From assembly GCA_037954325.1 (NCBI GenBank), contig JBBMNZ010000031.1, positions 1,882,501-1,946,500 of the forward strand: 64,000 nt of DNA. Reading direction: 5' to 3'. Positions 10,975 through 20,770 of the stretch are shown piece after piece. This stretch comes from Fistularia commersonii. Taxonomy: Eukaryota > Chordata > Actinopteri > Syngnathiformes > Fistulariidae. Within the stretch, counting starts at the first letter, position 1; each line of letters opens with the position of its first letter. The position numbers and the translations under genes are program-made. A model generated the notes under the pieces. The model saw nothing but the letters and a program-made list of their open reading frames with translations. It did not search any database and had not been told where the DNA came from.

Positions 10975-11150
10975 AATCAGAAAATTGGAGACTCTGAATT
11001 GCCCAGATGTGTGAATGAGAATTAATGGTTCTTCTCTCTCTTTTAGATAAGAGGGTGAATGGACGCATGATTTGTGAATTATAGTGAATGATTGTATGTC
11101 TCTATGTCTCTATATGTGACCCTGTGATTGAGCGGTCCGGGGTGAAAGCA
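10975..11150 (+). repeat. tRNA-SINE fragments
   Basis: GGAGACTCTGAATTGCCCAG is followed by GTGAATGAGAATTAATGG, then a second GTGAATGATTGTATGTCTC and GACCCTGTGATTGAGCGG. This is the body of the SINE family with an internal duplication; the tail is absent. Confidence 0.7.
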
Positions 11151-11360
11151 CACGATGTGTCACGCAACAGTAATTGCTTGAAAACAATTATCTTATTATC
11201 ACACGTCACAAATGATTATCACCTTCATGATGCATCCACTAGAACATTCCTTGAAACGCTGACATCTACATGCATTTCGAAGTCTGCGTAAACACTGTCC
11301 ACAGGTTGTCTCTCCTCTGACAGACCATCAGTTGTGCTTTCTGCTTCATTAGAATCGGCT

Positions 11361-11386
11361 TTATTTATTTATTTATTTATTTATTA
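11361..11386. repeat. (TTTA)n microsatellite
   Basis: Six to seven TTTA units. The 540 bp to the next element (up to 11925) contain nothing recognised. Confidence 0.9.
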
Positions 11387-12290
11387 ATTTTCCTGAGTTG
11401 AACAAACACCGCAATGAACTCTCCTCCATTCCAACTGGTGAAGAAAAAGGTACATTTAACATCTTGATGACACTATCATTTACCTGTCCCTGGCGTCTGT
11501 GGACAGTGGGGGCCGAGCCGGGATAGATTAATGACCTCACCACCACACATCATCAGCACACTGCCGCTGTTGCTTGATCTATGTGAAGTCCTTTGCACCA
11601 GGTGAAAGAAAAATGGAAGCTTTTGACTTCGATGTACTTTGCTCTGCGGGTCGTCTCCCGTTTGATCTCTTCAAATGTTGCATCATTGTTGTTATTTTGC
11701 ACCCTGAAATTGAGCTTTTTGAAGTACTTTAAGACACATAATAGCATAAAATGCTGTGAGTACCATTGAACCATATATTTGACATCTCCAGTGGTTTCTA
11801 CATGTGCATATATATATATATGTACACAATGAACACTATGATGATATTAACAAGGACAACAGCAACATAAGGAAAAACAAAAGCACAAAAACATTAATAA
11901 TCTTAAAACTTCTACGACAAATAATACTTCTTCTTCTTCTTTAGACTTTTCCCTTCAGGGGTTGCCACAGCAAATCAACTTTCTCCATCTAACCCTTTAC
12001 TCTGTATCCTCCTCTCTCACACCAACTACTTTCATATCCTCCCTCACTACATCCATAAATCTTCTCTTTGGTCTTCTTCAAGACCTCTTGCCTGGCAGCT
12101 CCAATTCAAGCATCCATCCACCAATATATTCACGATCCTTTCTTTGTACATGACCGAACCATGTCAGTCTGGCTTCTCTGACCTTCTCTCCAAAACATCT
12201 AACGTGGTGATCCTCTGATAGACTCATTTCTAATCCTATCCATCCTGGTCACTCCCAAAAAGAACCTCAACATCTTCATCTCTGCAACCT

Positions 12291-13973
12291 TTAGTTCTGT
12301 CTTCTGTCTTTTCTAACTGTTTCTAGTCCATACAATTTCCCTGGTCTCACCACTGTCTTGTACACCTGTCCTTTAATTCTGGCTGAAAGTCTTCTATTAC
12401 ATAGTACCCCTGACACTTTTCTCCACCCATTCCAACCTGCTTGGACCCGTCTCTTCACCTCTTTTCCAAACTCTCCGTTGCTCTGGACTGTTGACCTCAA
12501 GTACCTGAAATCCTCCAACTTCTTGATCTCCACTCCCTGTAGCCTCACCATTCCACCCGAATACCTCTCATTCCCACACATATATTCTGTCTTACTGCAA
12601 CTAACTTTCATTCCTCTCCTTTCCAGAGCATACCTCCACCTCTCTAGAATTTCCTCTATCTGTTTTCTGCTCTTACTACAGATCACAATATCATCTGCAA
12701 ACATCATTGTCCATGGAGATTCCTGTCTAACCTCATCTGTCAGCCCAGCCCAGGGGTCAGCAAACCGTGGCGCCGGAGCTGTATGCGACTCTTTCATCCT
12801 TAGACTGTGGCTCTGCGTGGCTTGGGAAAATAAATTATAAGTATGTTTGAAGTGTATTTTATGTGTGTTAGTTCCTTTTTTTAATTTTAGATCTAAATTG
12901 GAAGATTGTTGTGATCTTGAAATATTAAAATAAAATTATATTCATATATTTTTCGACACTCAAAAATGTCACACTCGCTGAAGCCACACCAGCCATAACA
13001 CCGTCAATTTGTTGAGACTTTCAACCACAGGTAGGCGAAATACGAAAAAGCAATATATATAGCGATACCTTTTATTTTAGACGTCAAATAGCAACTGCGG
13101 CTCCCAGTGTTTTCTTTACCTTGGAAATGGCTCTTTGGGTGTTGAAGGTTGCCGAACCCTGGCCAAGCCTGTCCATCACCATTGCGAGCAAGAGGGGACT
13201 CAGAGCTGATCCCTGATGGAGTCCCACCTCCACCTTGAACTTCTCTGTTAGCCTGCACCAGATTGTACCACTGTCTCACAGCTGGCATACATGTCCTGCA
13301 TCAGTTTAACATACTTCTCTGCCACTCCAGACCTCCTCATACAATACCAGAGCTCCTCTCTTGGCACCCTGTCATATGCTTTTTCCAGATCTACAATCAC
13401 ACAATGCAGCTCCCTCTGGCTTTCTCTGTACTTCTCTATTAGCATTCTCAACGCAAATACTGCATCTGGAGTACTCTTCCTCGGCATGAAGCCATACTGC
13501 TGTTCACAAATGCTGACTTCTGCTCTTAATCTAGTTTCCACTACTCTTTCCCATAACTTCATTGTATGGCTCATCAACTTTATCCCTCTATAGTTGCCGC
13601 AATTCTGCACATCCCCCATATACTTAAAAATAGCCACCATCACACTTCATCTCCATTCTTCAGGCATCTTCTCACTCTCTAAGATCCTGTTGAATAATCT
13701 AGTCAGAAACTCTACCTCTGCCTCTCCTAGACACTTCCACACCTCCACAGGTATATCATCAGGACCAACTACTTTTCTACTCTTCATCCTCTTCAATGCA
13801 TTCCTCACGTCACTTTTACGAATCTCTGCTACTTTGTGGTCTATAATAATCACATCTTCTACCCTTGCATCTCTTTCATTTTCCCCATTCATCAGCTCTT
13901 CAAAGTACTCTTTCCATCTTCCCATCACTCTTCTAGAATCTGTCAATACATTTCCCTCTCTATTGTTAGTCAC
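12291..13973 (-). pseudogene. RTE reverse transcriptase pseudogene in copy C
   Basis: Minus-strand frames read in order. 13973-13647 is the pre-RT region (YFEELMNGENERDARVED, then DDIPVEVWKCLGEAEVEFL). 13643-13248 has NCGNYRGIKLMSHTMK, YGFMPRKSTPDAVF and motif A VDLEKAYDRVPREELWYC. 12797-12291 has WTMMFADDIVI (motif C, both aspartates kept) followed by the C-terminal ALERRGMKVSCSKTEY and GVEIKKLEDFRYL. RT copies the element's RNA into DNA at the nicked target. Frameshifts split it at 13645 and 13250. The hAT MITE sits between motif B and motif C, so the protein cannot be made whole. Family assignment to RTE rests on the GNYRGI-LMSHTMK signature. Confidence 0.9.
12751..13161. mobile_element. 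hAT-type MITE with 8-bp target duplication
   Basis: Terminal inverted repeats CAGGGGTCAGCAAACC (left) and GGTTGCCGAACCCTG (right) are flanked by GCCCAGCC (12743-12750) and GCCAAGCC (13162-13169). This is an 8-bp duplication with one mismatch, as expected for hAT transposition. The 411-bp interior is AT-rich and non-coding. It is inserted in the RT of LINE copy C, so it is younger than that copy. The same family occurs inverted at 42199-42623. Confidence 0.92.
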
Positions 13974-14176
13974 CCAGACCTACATCCTTTCCATCTTTAT
14001 CTCTCTGTTTCGCCAACCTGTATAGATTATTCCCTCCCTCCTTACTATCCAACTGAGCGTACAAGTCGTCGCCCTTAGTTCTGCCTTTGCTACCTCTATC
14101 TTTGCTTTACGTTGTATCCCTCCCCTTACCCCTATTTTTTCTCTTCAGTCCTCTCAGTATCCCACTTCTTCTTTGC

Positions 14177-14467
14177 TCACCGCTTTCTCTGTATATACTT
14201 CTGCACTTCCTCATTCCACCACAAAGTCTCTTTATCTACTTTCCTTCCAGATGACACACCAAGTACTCTTCTACCTGTCTCCCTGATAACACTAGCTGTT
14301 GTTGTCCAATCATCTGGAAGCTCACCCTGACCACCTAGACCCTTTCTCAACTCCTTCCTGACAACCATGCAACACTCCTCCCTTTTCAGTTTCCACCACT
14401 TTGTCCTCTGCTCTGCCTTTGTCCTCTTGATCTTCCTTGTCACCAGAGTCATCCTACAAACCACCAT
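14177..14467 (-). pseudogene. RTE inter-domain coding fragment in copy C
   Basis: Frame with KRTKAEQRTKWWKLKREE, LRKGLGGQGELPDDWTTTAS and DKETLWWNEEVQKYIQRKR. This is the spacer between endonuclease and RT in this LINE, seen also at 18939-19367 and 57049-57486. No separate enzymatic role is known to me. It is separated from its neighbours by stops. Confidence 0.85.
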
Positions 14468-14939
14468 CCTATGCTGTCTGGCTACACTCTCACCTACAAC
14501 TACTTTGCAGTCACTGATCTCTTTCAGGTTACCTCGTCTTTACAAGATGTAGTCTACCTGCGTGCTCCTACCTCCGCTCTTATAAGTTACCCTATGTTCC
14601 TGTTTTTTTCTGGGAAAAGATGTTCACTACAGCCATTGGCATCCTTTTTGCAAAATCTACCACTATCTGTCCATATGCGTTCTTATCCTGTATACCAAAT
14701 CGGCCCATCACCTCTTCATCCCCTCTATTGCCTTCACCACCATGTCCATTGAAGTCTGCACCAATTTGGTTATGGTCGACTCGCATGTTTGGTTTTGGCA
14801 AAAATTTTATGCTGGATGCCCTTCCTGATGCAACCCTTTGCAGTTATCCGGGCTTGGGAACGGCGCAGGGAGACACTGCTCCATGCTCCATCAAGGCAGG
14901 GTTGGGGAGACACAGGGCAGTGCTGCCCTGAGGCTTTAT

Positions 14940-15080
14940 TACAAATAATAGTACTACTAATACTACTAATACTAATTCTAATAACAACTACAGCAAGAAC
15001 AGAAACACTAGCATTCATATTAATAGCAATAATAATAATAATGCTATTGACAACAATAACAACAACAATCATTAAAAAAC
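14940..15080. repeat. AT-rich simple sequence
   Basis: Degenerate (ATT/ACT/AAC) trinucleotides such as AATAATAATAATAATGC. It abuts the 5' end of LINE copy C. Confidence 0.8.
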
Positions 15081-15790
15081 AATGAAATTATTCATCATCA
15101 TCAATCACTGACTAAAATCTGCCCCTACGAAAGAGAACTAACTTGAACAATGTGTCAGCATGTTATTTGATCATCAGGAACTGCTGGCAGAGAAATGATT
15201 CACAACATCATCAGTAACAAAGAAAGGCAGGGTTCCCCCACCGCAAGACACTGCTGATTTGTCTGTTAAGATTAATCACTCAAGAAGTGCCGCCTTTGAG
15301 TTTTATAGAGGATAATATCTTCCACAACTGAAAGGCCTATAAAGGTGTAAAAACATGGAGGAGCCTTGGAGAACCATTACACTTGTTTGAGGACAATGAA
15401 TAAAGATGAAGATGTATATTTTTTAGATGATCAGACAGCTGCAAAACTGTAAAAGAATTGAGTCAACTGCCGTAATCACAGTCTGTGAAACATATGCTAG
15501 ATTCAAAAAACGTATGCCATCACAAATGCCAGATCCCCCAACAAAATTTGTAAGAATAAAAAATAATAAAGAGATAAATATGTAAATAATGTAAAATCAA
15601 ATCAAGTATTATAAAATATAAAATTAAAATATATGAATATAGTAGAAATATATAAACGCACATACAGATTTCTACTTATATCTTCATATTTTTTACAATC
15701 ATTTTTAAAAATGTATATATAATTCTATATAATTCTATGTAATTCTATAATTCTTTATACCGACTTAAAAAAACTAAATGATCCAAGCCT
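15081..15790. other. No recognised feature
   Basis: AT-rich, several A/T homopolymers, no supported frame. Confidence 0.4.
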
Positions 15791-15796
15791 TTGCTC

Positions 15797-15915
15797 TCTG
15801 ATGAACATGCAGCTCAGTGGTAGAGTGCATGCTTCACATGGATGAGGTTCTGGCTTCAATCCCTGGCATCTCCACTGTAAGTTGCTTTGGATAAAAGGGT
15901 CTGCCAAATGACTGT
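15797..15915 (+). repeat. tRNA-derived SINE, full short copy
   Basis: A tRNA-like head with A box (CAGCTCAGTGGTAGAGTGC) and B box (GGCTTCAATCCC) is followed by the tail GTTGCTTTGGATAAAAGGG TCTGCCAAATGAC. That tail is shared by several well-known teleost SINEs of the DANA/Mermaid/HE1 kind, and I rely on memory for the comparison. It does not fold as a complete tRNA gene because the head runs straight into the SINE tail. Confidence 0.82.
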
Positions 15916-16380
15916 GTTCTATTCTAATGTTTCTCTCACAAAAGCTAATTTTAGCTTGCAGGCCCTTCCCAAGTAGCTAGCCAAAGGGTCAATGAATAAT
16001 ACATAAAATTGAAAACATGAACGGTGACTCAGGAAAAAAGGACACCTCCTAACCAATCTAATTCAGAGCTGCCCCCTTCTCACACAAAGCCATTATTTTC
16101 CATTTTGTTGTCAATCAGGCATTTGCGCTGCTGTCAGCCTTGTTGAGTTAGAGGTGTGAGATGAACAGCAGTCACGACCAGGGGAGGAAATAGCACCGAC
16201 AAGAGGCCAAAATTATTTTCACCAAGAATGTTGGAACTTAAAATTTGGTTCTATCAATGTACTGTTTTTTTTTACTTTTTGGAGCTCCAAAACCTTACAC
16301 AGGACTTTCCTACAGGCAGCAATCTGCAAATAGAGGAGAAAAAACAGGAGTAAACACAGTTTTCTGTTCAATGAAAGGGA
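15916..16380. other. No recognised feature
   Basis: No supported frame or shared repeat up to the start of the 16.4 kb composite element. Confidence 0.4.
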
Positions 16381-16383
16381 CAA

Positions 16384-16568
16384 TGTGTGACACAAACCTG
16401 CACTGTTACTTAAAATAACGGGAGAGTGCACCCCAAGCTAACTGTTAGTGCTGGGAGAGACAGCCCCTAGGATTCCGCTGTTCCTTGCCTGTTGTATTAA
16501 AGCCATCTTCTAAAGAACAATTTATCCTTGACTTCGATTGTTGCTTTGCTAAGCCCCAGCTCACCACA
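16384..16568 (+). mobile_element. Probable solo LTR
   Basis: Starts TGTGTGACAC and ends AGCTCACCACA, so it has TG...CA ends. It contains a polyadenylation-like GTATTAAAGCC near 16495. The length (185 bp) is similar to the gypsy LTR at 22935-23118. No second LTR, primer-binding site or coding region accompanies it. Target duplication was not found, so the call rests on ends and layout. Confidence 0.4.
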
Positions 16569-16805
16569 ATACATATTTATATCAGTGACTTGCAGTAACT
16601 AGAGGCAGGGGAGGCTGGGCCTCACCTGACATCATGGAAAGAAAAAAATGTAAAATGAAAAAGTAAATGAAATGAAAAGTAATTAAAAGTAAACTATATT
16701 TATTCAGTGATTTGTACCTTAAAGTTATTTTCCACTTAACCTCAACATTTTTGGTACTTTTTTTTTTTAAATTGCTAAAAAGAAATTCACATTTACCATT
16801 CAAAT

Positions 16806-16943
16806 ATGAAGAAGAGACGAGCGGTGACACAGCAACCAGCTGAGCCCACTATGGATTGCGCAGTGATTATGCTAACTGTACTAGCATGCTATGCAAACTG
16901 TATTGCTGTCTCTTTGTATGTCACTATTAAAAAAGACTTTTAA
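16806..16943 (+). CDS. Conserved 45-codon ORF inside deleted hAT element
   Basis: An ATG-to-TAA frame that starts MKKRRAVTQQPAEPTMDC and continues into a hydrophobic stretch (about residues 19-40, rich in I/V/L/A/C), ending TIKKDF. The inverted copy at 44622-44759 keeps the same frame and length with about four substitutions. A basic MKKR start is common in hAT transposases, so it is probably the remaining N-terminus. The hydrophobic run could also be an accident of the deletion junction. Whether it is translated is unknown. Confidence 0.35.
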   Translation: MKKRRAVTQQPAEPTMDCAVIMLTVLACYANCIAVSLYVTIKKDF

Positions 16944-17243
16944 AATATGAATTTAATTCCATACTTTAGCTGATGTGTACAATGTTTTTCATCAACAACT
17001 GTAACGTGTTTCTTGTGCTGAGCAATCATAAAACAACTGCAAAGAGACATGAAGTCAGGCATGCAGTAATGGTGCCTCGTGGTAGGGGGCACTGGTGATC
17101 CCAGGGATCCTTCTTACTACTCAGCTACAGAATAATATAATTAGCAATAGCAAGCCACAGTAAACAGTTAGCAAGTCAAGTGCAGCCATCCAGTTATTTT
17201 TTTCCCAGTCTCATCTGGCTGTATTGCTCACAAACAGTGAGGG

Positions 17244-17575
17244 ATGAATGTAAATCTTTTAGGCAACTTCTCAAATTTTTGGCCCAGAAGGATCTCATTC
17301 AAACTGTTCCTGAGGCGAAAAAGTTGCCCCGGCTGGTATGTCACTGTTCCAGCTACGACAGCATCAGTGGAGCGGTCATTCTTGGTACTGAAAAGACTCA
17401 AAACATGTGGTCGGAACAGGACTGATCAAGGATGACTGTCTTCACTGGCACCGATTTCCACTGAGACAGAGAGACTTTTAAAACTGAAGAAAGATAAGGA
17501 AGACTTCTACAAGCAAGTTTTCGATGCTTTTCTTCAGAAGGAGCGGCACATGGACTTCATTTATAAGTAAAGTTA
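17244..17575 (+). pseudogene. hAT transposase C-terminal (dimerisation) remnant
   Basis: The frame from 17244 reads FKLFLRRKSCPGWYVTVPA, then TTASVERSFLVLKRLKT. VPATTASVERSFxxLKxLKT is the signature of the hAT-family C-terminal dimerisation domain. After a frameshift near 17425 the sequence continues with a lysine-rich end (LKKDKEDFYKQVFDAFLQK, then MDFIYK and a stop at about 17570). In complete hAT transposases this domain mediates multimerisation and strand transfer. The N-terminal zinc finger and catalytic DDE region are absent. It is most similar in style to ZMYM1-like fish hAT proteins; this was judged from memory. Confidence 0.8.
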
Positions 17576-18054
17576 AGAGATAATAAAGTTTTTTCAAAAC
17601 ATGCTTTTGTTCCTATGCTACAGTTTGTATATGTAAAGAATGCTGATATGATATTTTAAACAAAATACATTGACTGCTGCCAATAAAATGGTGAATAAGC
17701 TACTCTGTAGGGTTCATATGCTTATAAATCTGACTGTGATGACATCAGTGCCTCACCAGCCATAAACCTCATCCCGTGTCACTGATATACATATGTATAT
17801 TTTGGTATATATATATAAAATGCAGCCTCAGGGCGGCACTGGCCCGTGTCTCTCCAAGTCTGCCTTGGGGGGGCATGGAGCACTGTCTCCCTGTGCCGGT
17901 CCCAAGTTCGGATAAATGCAGAGGGTTGCGTCAGGAAGGGCATCTGGCGTAAAACTACCATAACTATAGCATACCGGATCGATCGCGGACCGGGTTAACA
18001 ACGACCGCCTTTAGTACTGATGACCTACAAGGTACGAATGGAAATTGGGCTTCT

Positions 18055-18720
18055 GTGGGTCGAAGAACAAGAAGAAGAAGTGGAGGAGGAGTGCGTATTC
18101 GGAATCAGAGAAAGAGGAGGAAAGGAAAGAGCCTGGGATTGAGAGGAGGGACTCTGAATATTGGGACTATGACAGGAAAAGGTAGAGAGTTGGTCGACAT
18201 GATGCAGAGAAGGAAGGTGGATATACTGTGTGTCAGGGAGACCAGGTGGAAAGGTAGTAAGGCGAGAAGCTTAGGAGCAGGCTTTAAGCTGTACTATTAT
18301 GGTACTGACAAGAAGAGAAATGGAGTAGGAGTTATCTTGAAGGAGGAGTTTGTTAGGAACGTCCTAGAGGTGAAAAGAATGTCAGATGTACTTATGGGTC
18401 TGAAATTGGAATTTGAAGATGTGATGCTCAATGTTGTGAGTGGCTATGCCCCACAGGTGGGATGTGAATCTGAAGGGAAGGAGAACTTCTAGAATGAGTT
18501 GGATGAAGTGATGCAGAGTATTCCCAGAAATGAGAGAGTGGTAATTGGTGCAGACTTCAATGGACATGTTGGTGAAGGCAATAGAGGGGATGAAGAAGTG
18601 ATGGGCGTATATGGTATCCAGGATAGGAATGCAGAGGGACAGATGGTAGTAGATTTTGCAAAAAGGATGGAAATGGCTGTAGTGAATACCTTTTTCCAGA
18701 AAAAACAGGAACATAGGTAA
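18055..18720 (+). pseudogene. RTE endonuclease domain, broken
   Basis: Frame 18055-18492 shows the exonuclease-endonuclease-phosphatase fold motifs: RGGTLNIGTMTGKGREL (catalytic Asn), KVDILCVRETRWKG (catalytic Glu), YYYGTDKKRNGVGVILKEEF, and LNVVSGYAPQVGCE. A tryptophan-to-stop change at 18490 (GAACTTCTAGAATGAG) ends it. The same frame resumes at 18499 with VVIGADFNGHVGEG (catalytic Asp and Asn), then GVYGIQDRNAEGQMVVDFAKR. The enzyme nicks the genomic target for target-primed reverse transcription in the nucleus. The basic N-terminus (RRTRRRSGGG) lies before it. The final His motif region after 18720 is frameshifted. Confidence 0.9.
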
Positions 18721-18938
18721 CTTATAAGAGCGGAGGTAGGAGCACGCAGGTAGACTACATCTTGTAAAGACGAGATAACCTGAAAGAGATCAGTGACTGC
18801 AAAGTAGTTGTAGGTGAGAGTGTAGCCAGACAGCATAGGATGGTGGTTTGTAGGATGACTCTGGTGACAAGGAAGATGAAGAGGACAGAGGCAGAGCAGA
18901 AGACAAAGTGGTGAAAGCTGAAAAGGGAGGAGTGTTGC

Positions 18939-19367
18939 ATGGTTTTCAGGGAGGAGTTGAGAAAGGGTCTGGGTGGTCAGGGTGAGCTTCCAGATGATTG
19001 GACAACAACACCTAGTGTTATCAGGGAGATAGGTAGAAGAGTACTTGGTGTGTCATCTGGAAGGAAAGTAGATAAGGAGACTTGGTGGTGGAATGAGGAA
19101 GTGCAGGAGTATATACAGAGAAAGCGGTTAGCAAAGAACAGGTGGGATACTGAGAGGACTGAAGAGAACAGACAGCAGTTCAGGGAGATGCGGCGAAAGG
19201 TAAAGATAGAGGTAGCGAAGGCCAAACAAAGGGTGTACGATGACTTGTATGCTCGGTTGGATAGTAAGGAGGGTGAGAATGATCTATACAGGTTGGCGAA
19301 ACAGAGAGATAAAGATGGAAAGGATGTACAACAGGGACAGAGAGGGAAATGTATTGACAGATGCTAG
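18939..19367 (+). pseudogene. RTE spacer domain between endonuclease and RT
   Basis: 142-codon frame: LRKGLGGQGELPDDWTTT, GRRVLGVSSGRKVDKETWWW, VQEYIQRKRLAKNRWDTERT, then a basic KVKIEVAKAKQRVYDDLYAR. It overlaps the start of the RT frame (19240) in a different phase, which marks a frameshift near 19300. Function in RTE proteins is not known to me; the basic character would suit nucleic-acid binding (inference). Confidence 0.8.
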
Positions 19368-20301
19368 AAGAGTGATGGGAGGATGGAAAGAGTACTTTGA
19401 AGAGCTGATGAATGTGGAAAATGAAAGAGAGGCAAGGATAGAAGAGGGGCCTATTGTTGACCACAATGTAGCACAAATCAGTAAAAGTGAAGTGAGGAAG
19501 GCATTGAAGAGGAGGAAGAGTGGAAAAGCAGTTGATCCTGATGATATACCTGTGGAGGTGTGGAAGTGTCTAGGAGAGGCAGCGGTCGATTTTCTGACTA
19601 GACTATTCAACAGGATCTTAGAGAGTGAGAAGATGCCTGAAGAATGGAGACGAAGTGTGATGGTGCCTTTTTTTAAGAATAAAGGGAATGTGCAGAATTG
19701 TGGCAACTATAGAGGGATAAAGTTGATGAGCCATACAATGAAGTTATGGGAAAGAGTAGTGGAAACTAGATTAAGAGCAGAAGTCAGCATTTCTGAGCAG
19801 CAGTATGGCTTCATGCCTAGGAAGAGTACTCCAGATGCAGTATTTGTGTTGAGAATGCTAATAGAAAAGTACAGAGAAGGCCAGAGAGAGCTACATTGTG
19901 TTTTTGTAGACCTAGAAAAAGCATATGACAGGGTGCCGAGAGAGGAGCTCTGGTATTGTATGAGGAAGTCTGAAGTGGCAGACAAGTATGTTAGACTGGT
20001 GCAGGACATGTATGCTAGCTGTGAGACACTGGTACGGTGTGCTGTAGGGGTAACAGAGAAGTTCAAGGTGGGACTCCATCAGGGATCAGCTCTGAGCCCC
20101 TTCTTGTTCGCAATGGTGATGGATAGGCTGACAGATGAGGTTAGACAGGAATCCCCATGGACCATGATGTTTGCAGATGACATTGTGATCAGTAGAAAGA
20201 GCAGACAACAGGTAGAGGAAAATCTAGATAAGGGGAGGTATGCGCTGGAAAGGAGAGGAATGAAAGTTAGTCGCAGCAAGACAGAATATGTGTGTAAATG
20301 A
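19240..20301 (+). pseudogene. RTE reverse transcriptase, 353-codon open frame
   Basis: The longest RT frame of this family in the window. It contains the pre-RT block KAVDPDDIPVEVWKCLGEAA, then NCGNYRGIKLMSHTMKLWE (RTE signature) and YGFMPRKSTPDAVFVLRMLI. Motif A is FVDLEKAYDRVPREELWYC (Asp near residue 224), motif B is GLHQGSALSPFLFAMVMDRL, and motif C is WTMMFADDIVI (Asp residues ~313-314). All catalytic aspartates are present. It ends at YVCK-stop, where other copies continue CVNE, so a small deletion shifts the frame near 20295. The solo LTR starts 40 bp later. It would copy LINE RNA at a nicked target. Both the upstream endonuclease and the downstream tail are disconnected, so it is scored as a pseudogene. 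Confidence 0.92.
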
Positions 20302-20340
20302 GGGGAACTCTGTTGGAACGGTGAGGTTATAGCGAGTGGA

Positions 20341-20765
20341 TGTCACGGGCCGCAGGGCGGACTCAGGCAGGGAACCACATCACCCAGGCAGAAATCAGGG
20401 TCTGAGCTCTTTTATTTAGGTAGGCAGGCATGTAGGGTGTCGCTGGCATTCCCTGGCCCCGAGTCACACAAGGCTGGGTCCCAGGCAGAGTTGCAGGCAG
20501 GGCGTCTCGGGAAGGCAGGGTTGCAGGACGGGCCCCCGGCAGGATCTCAGACAGAATTACTGGAGGGGCCCCAGGCAGGGTTACAAGAAGGGCCCCACAA
20601 TCCTTCAGCCCTAGGTCCTCCAGTCGATCCATCCTTTGAGCCTTCTTGATCCCTTGTGAATTCCCTGGCCCCAAGCAGCGCATGCCGCTGCTCTTTATGG
20701 GGCCGGGTAATTAGCGGCAGCTGGTGCAGATTGCCAATTTGATCCAGCCGTGTCAGACCCTGACA
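20341..20765 (-). mobile_element. Solo LTR inserted in LINE copy D, with 5-bp target duplication
   Basis: On the plus strand it runs from TGTCACGGGCC to GACCCTGACA. The flanks are GTGGA (20336-20340) and GTGGA (20766-20770), a perfect 5-bp duplication typical of Ty3/gypsy integrases. Read on the minus strand, the LTR starts TGTCAGGGTC, has a CATAAAGAGC TATA-like site, then an AAATAAAAG polyadenylation-like signal, and ends CCCGTGACA. It is GC-richer than its surroundings and has no coding content. It must postdate the LINE. Two relatives lie at 29232-29991. Confidence 0.93.
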
Positions 20766-20770
20766 GTGGA

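Larger units (their letters stand above)
11930..14937 (-). mobile_element. RTE-family LINE, nearly end-to-end but internally deleted (copy C)
   Basis: The 3' end is marked by TTCTTCTTC (the AAG tail) and CCCTTCAGGGGTTGCCACAGC at 11929-11967. The 5' end, around 14937, matches the start of copy D (GGGAGACACTGCTCCATG on this strand). The endonuclease is cut short: the frame at 14801-14592 keeps the catalytic ADFNGHGGE block but joins directly to 5' leader sequence, so the first ~170 codons of the endonuclease are gone. RT follows in pieces (see the pseudogene entry). A 411-bp hAT MITE interrupts it at 12751-13161. The element moved as a LINE (target-primed reverse transcription is known for RTE); this copy cannot be autonomous. 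Confidence 0.93.
16381..17661 (+). repeat. Long inverted duplication, copy 1 (partner 43911-45183)
   Basis: The 1.28 kb from CAATGTGTGACAC to GATATGATATTTTAA recurs in reverse complement at 43911-45183, with only scattered substitutions visible. Aligned by eye, roughly one difference per 40 bp or fewer in the first 350 bp. It contains a probable LTR (16384-16568) followed by most of an internally deleted hAT element. Confidence 0.93.
16580..17787 (+). mobile_element. Internally deleted hAT transposon
   Basis: Ends TATCAGTGAC (16580-16589) and GTCACTGATA (17778-17787) form a 10-bp inverted repeat. If the termini are CAGTGAC/GTCACTG, the flanks ATTTATAT and ATATACAT give an 8-bp duplication with two mismatches. 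Inside, a 45-codon frame with a transposase-like start lies at 16806-16943. The hAT C-terminal dimerisation region follows at 17244-17575. The catalytic middle of the transposase is missing, so this is a non-autonomous deletion derivative. Confidence 0.75.

Noticed and set aside
12358..12840. 160-codon plus-strand ORF
   Set aside because: Antisense to the RTE reverse transcriptase and running into the MITE.
15797..15915. tRNA gene
   Set aside because: A and B boxes exist, but the sequence continues directly into a SINE tail and has no matching acceptor stem.
18055..20301. Functional host gene encoding an endonuclease/RT protein
   Set aside because: The motifs are those of RTE retrotransposons, the frame is broken several times, and six more copies are in the window.
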